From the NCBI GenBank assembly GCA_005883905.1, contig VAYD01000125.1, positions 1,724 through 7,122 of the forward strand: a DNA stretch of 5,399 bases. Reading direction: 5' to 3'. Position 1 is the first letter of the stretch. Every line of letters starts with the position of its first letter. A program made the translations under genes and the position numbers. A model generated the notes under the pieces. The model was not told the DNA's origin. It did no database searches and was given only the letters and a program-made list of their open reading frames with translations. This document shows, piece after piece, positions 5,124 to 5,399 of this stretch. Origin of the DNA: Actinomycetota bacterium. Its GTDB lineage: Bacteria > Actinomycetota > Thermoleophilia > Solirubrobacterales > Solirubrobacteraceae.

Positions 5124-5399
5124 GTGGCTGCCCCGTCTGCCACCGCCGTCGCCGCCGCCGTCACGCTGTCGCTGATCTGGTCGGGCTGCGCAGGCGAGAA
5201 GTCCGGGCCGCGGCCGCCGCCTGCACCCGTCCAGCCGTTGCAGCTCGACGCGCCCGACTACGCGCTGTCGCGCGACGCGTTGGACACGCGCACGCTCAGC
5301 GCGACGCAGGCAGCCGCGCTAGAGCGCACGGTCCGCAGCTGCCAGGCCCGGATCGACAGCCGCGCCGCCGCCGTGCCCTCCGCCGCTCGCTTTCGCGAA
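5124..5399 (+). CDS. Probable exported lipoprotein, N-terminal 92 residues, 3' end cut by window edge
   Basis: From the GTG at 5124 the frame is open for 92 codons to the window end. Residues 1-21 have a hydrophobic core (AVAAAVTLSLIWSG) ending in a candidate lipobox, WSGC, with the modified Cys at 22. Trp at position -3 is unusual, so lipidation is not certain. After it come a Pro-rich linker (GPRPPPAPVQP) and a region of probable amphipathic helix containing RDALDTRTLSATQAAALERT and a second Cys at 73. No named family is recognised from this part. An ATG frame at 5114 is also open, but it reads as an arginine run without a signal peptide and lies only two bases from GGAG, so I reject it. 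The start is supported by the leaderless-type promoter. It is divergent from the six-cysteine gene; both products look exported, so a shared role is possible but unproven. Confidence 0.65.
   Translation, partial: MAAPSATAVAAAVTLSLIWSGCAGEKSGPRPPPAPVQPLQLDAPDYALSRDALDTRTLSATQAAALERTVRSCQARIDSRAAAVPSAARFRE

Noticed and set aside
5006..5164. N-terminal extension of the six-cysteine protein to 5164
   Set aside because: The extension (for example NDDRRRRPHHRRARAAR) looks like off-frame translation, overlaps the divergent promoter and the lipoprotein start, and lacks a signal peptide.
5114..5399. Alternative ATG frame for the last gene
   Set aside because: It gives a run of arginines and no hydrophobic core, while the frame two bases off gives a signal sequence and candidate lipobox; GGAG is only two bases from this ATG.
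1..5399. tRNA/rRNA genes, CRISPR arrays, insertion sequences, toxin-antitoxin or phage-defence genes
   Set aside because: I looked for their characteristic repeats, conserved cores or protein motifs and saw none; nearly all bases are accounted for by the listed genes.

Overview
This is a very GC-rich, gene-dense window with seven protein-coding genes and no gap longer than about 60 bases. Near-exclusive G/C at third codon positions, frequent GTG starts, an MmyB-type XRE regulator and TAnnnT-type -10 boxes placed six bases before start codons all fit an actinomycete-like bacterium. A member of the Thermoleophilia/Solirubrobacterales is one possibility, but the sequence does not prove it. I see no RNA gene, insertion sequence, CRISPR array or attachment site.

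Left part (1-2556, minus strand). Three closely spaced genes read right to left. They are an aldo/keto reductase of the YdbC/PdxI type, a secreted or membrane-anchored SLT-type lytic transglycosylase (10-base gap), and an aminoglycoside-phosphotransferase-fold kinase (9-base gap) that runs off the window's left edge. They look like one transcription unit, although the kinase uses more A/T-ending codons than the reductase.

Middle (2557-3886). An XRE-family regulator with an MmyB-like ligand domain is transcribed divergently from the reductase across only 49 bases, a layout in which such regulators often control the neighbouring oxidoreductase. It converges on a VOC (glyoxalase/bleomycin-resistance fold) protein with a 6-base gap.

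Right part (3945-5399). A Dps-type mini-ferritin with a complete ferroxidase site diverges from the VOC gene and converges with an unrecognised six-cysteine protein. That protein's likely signal peptide lies in a different reading frame from its body, so it appears frameshifted. Divergent from it, and running off the right edge, is a probable lipoprotein.

Overall this looks like a chromosomal housekeeping and stress-response region (iron and peroxide protection, carbonyl or vitamin B6 metabolism, cell-wall remodelling). I find no coherent new multi-gene system. The most interesting spots are the frame break at about 5000-5055 and the mirror-image pair of probable leaderless promoters at 5071-5123.
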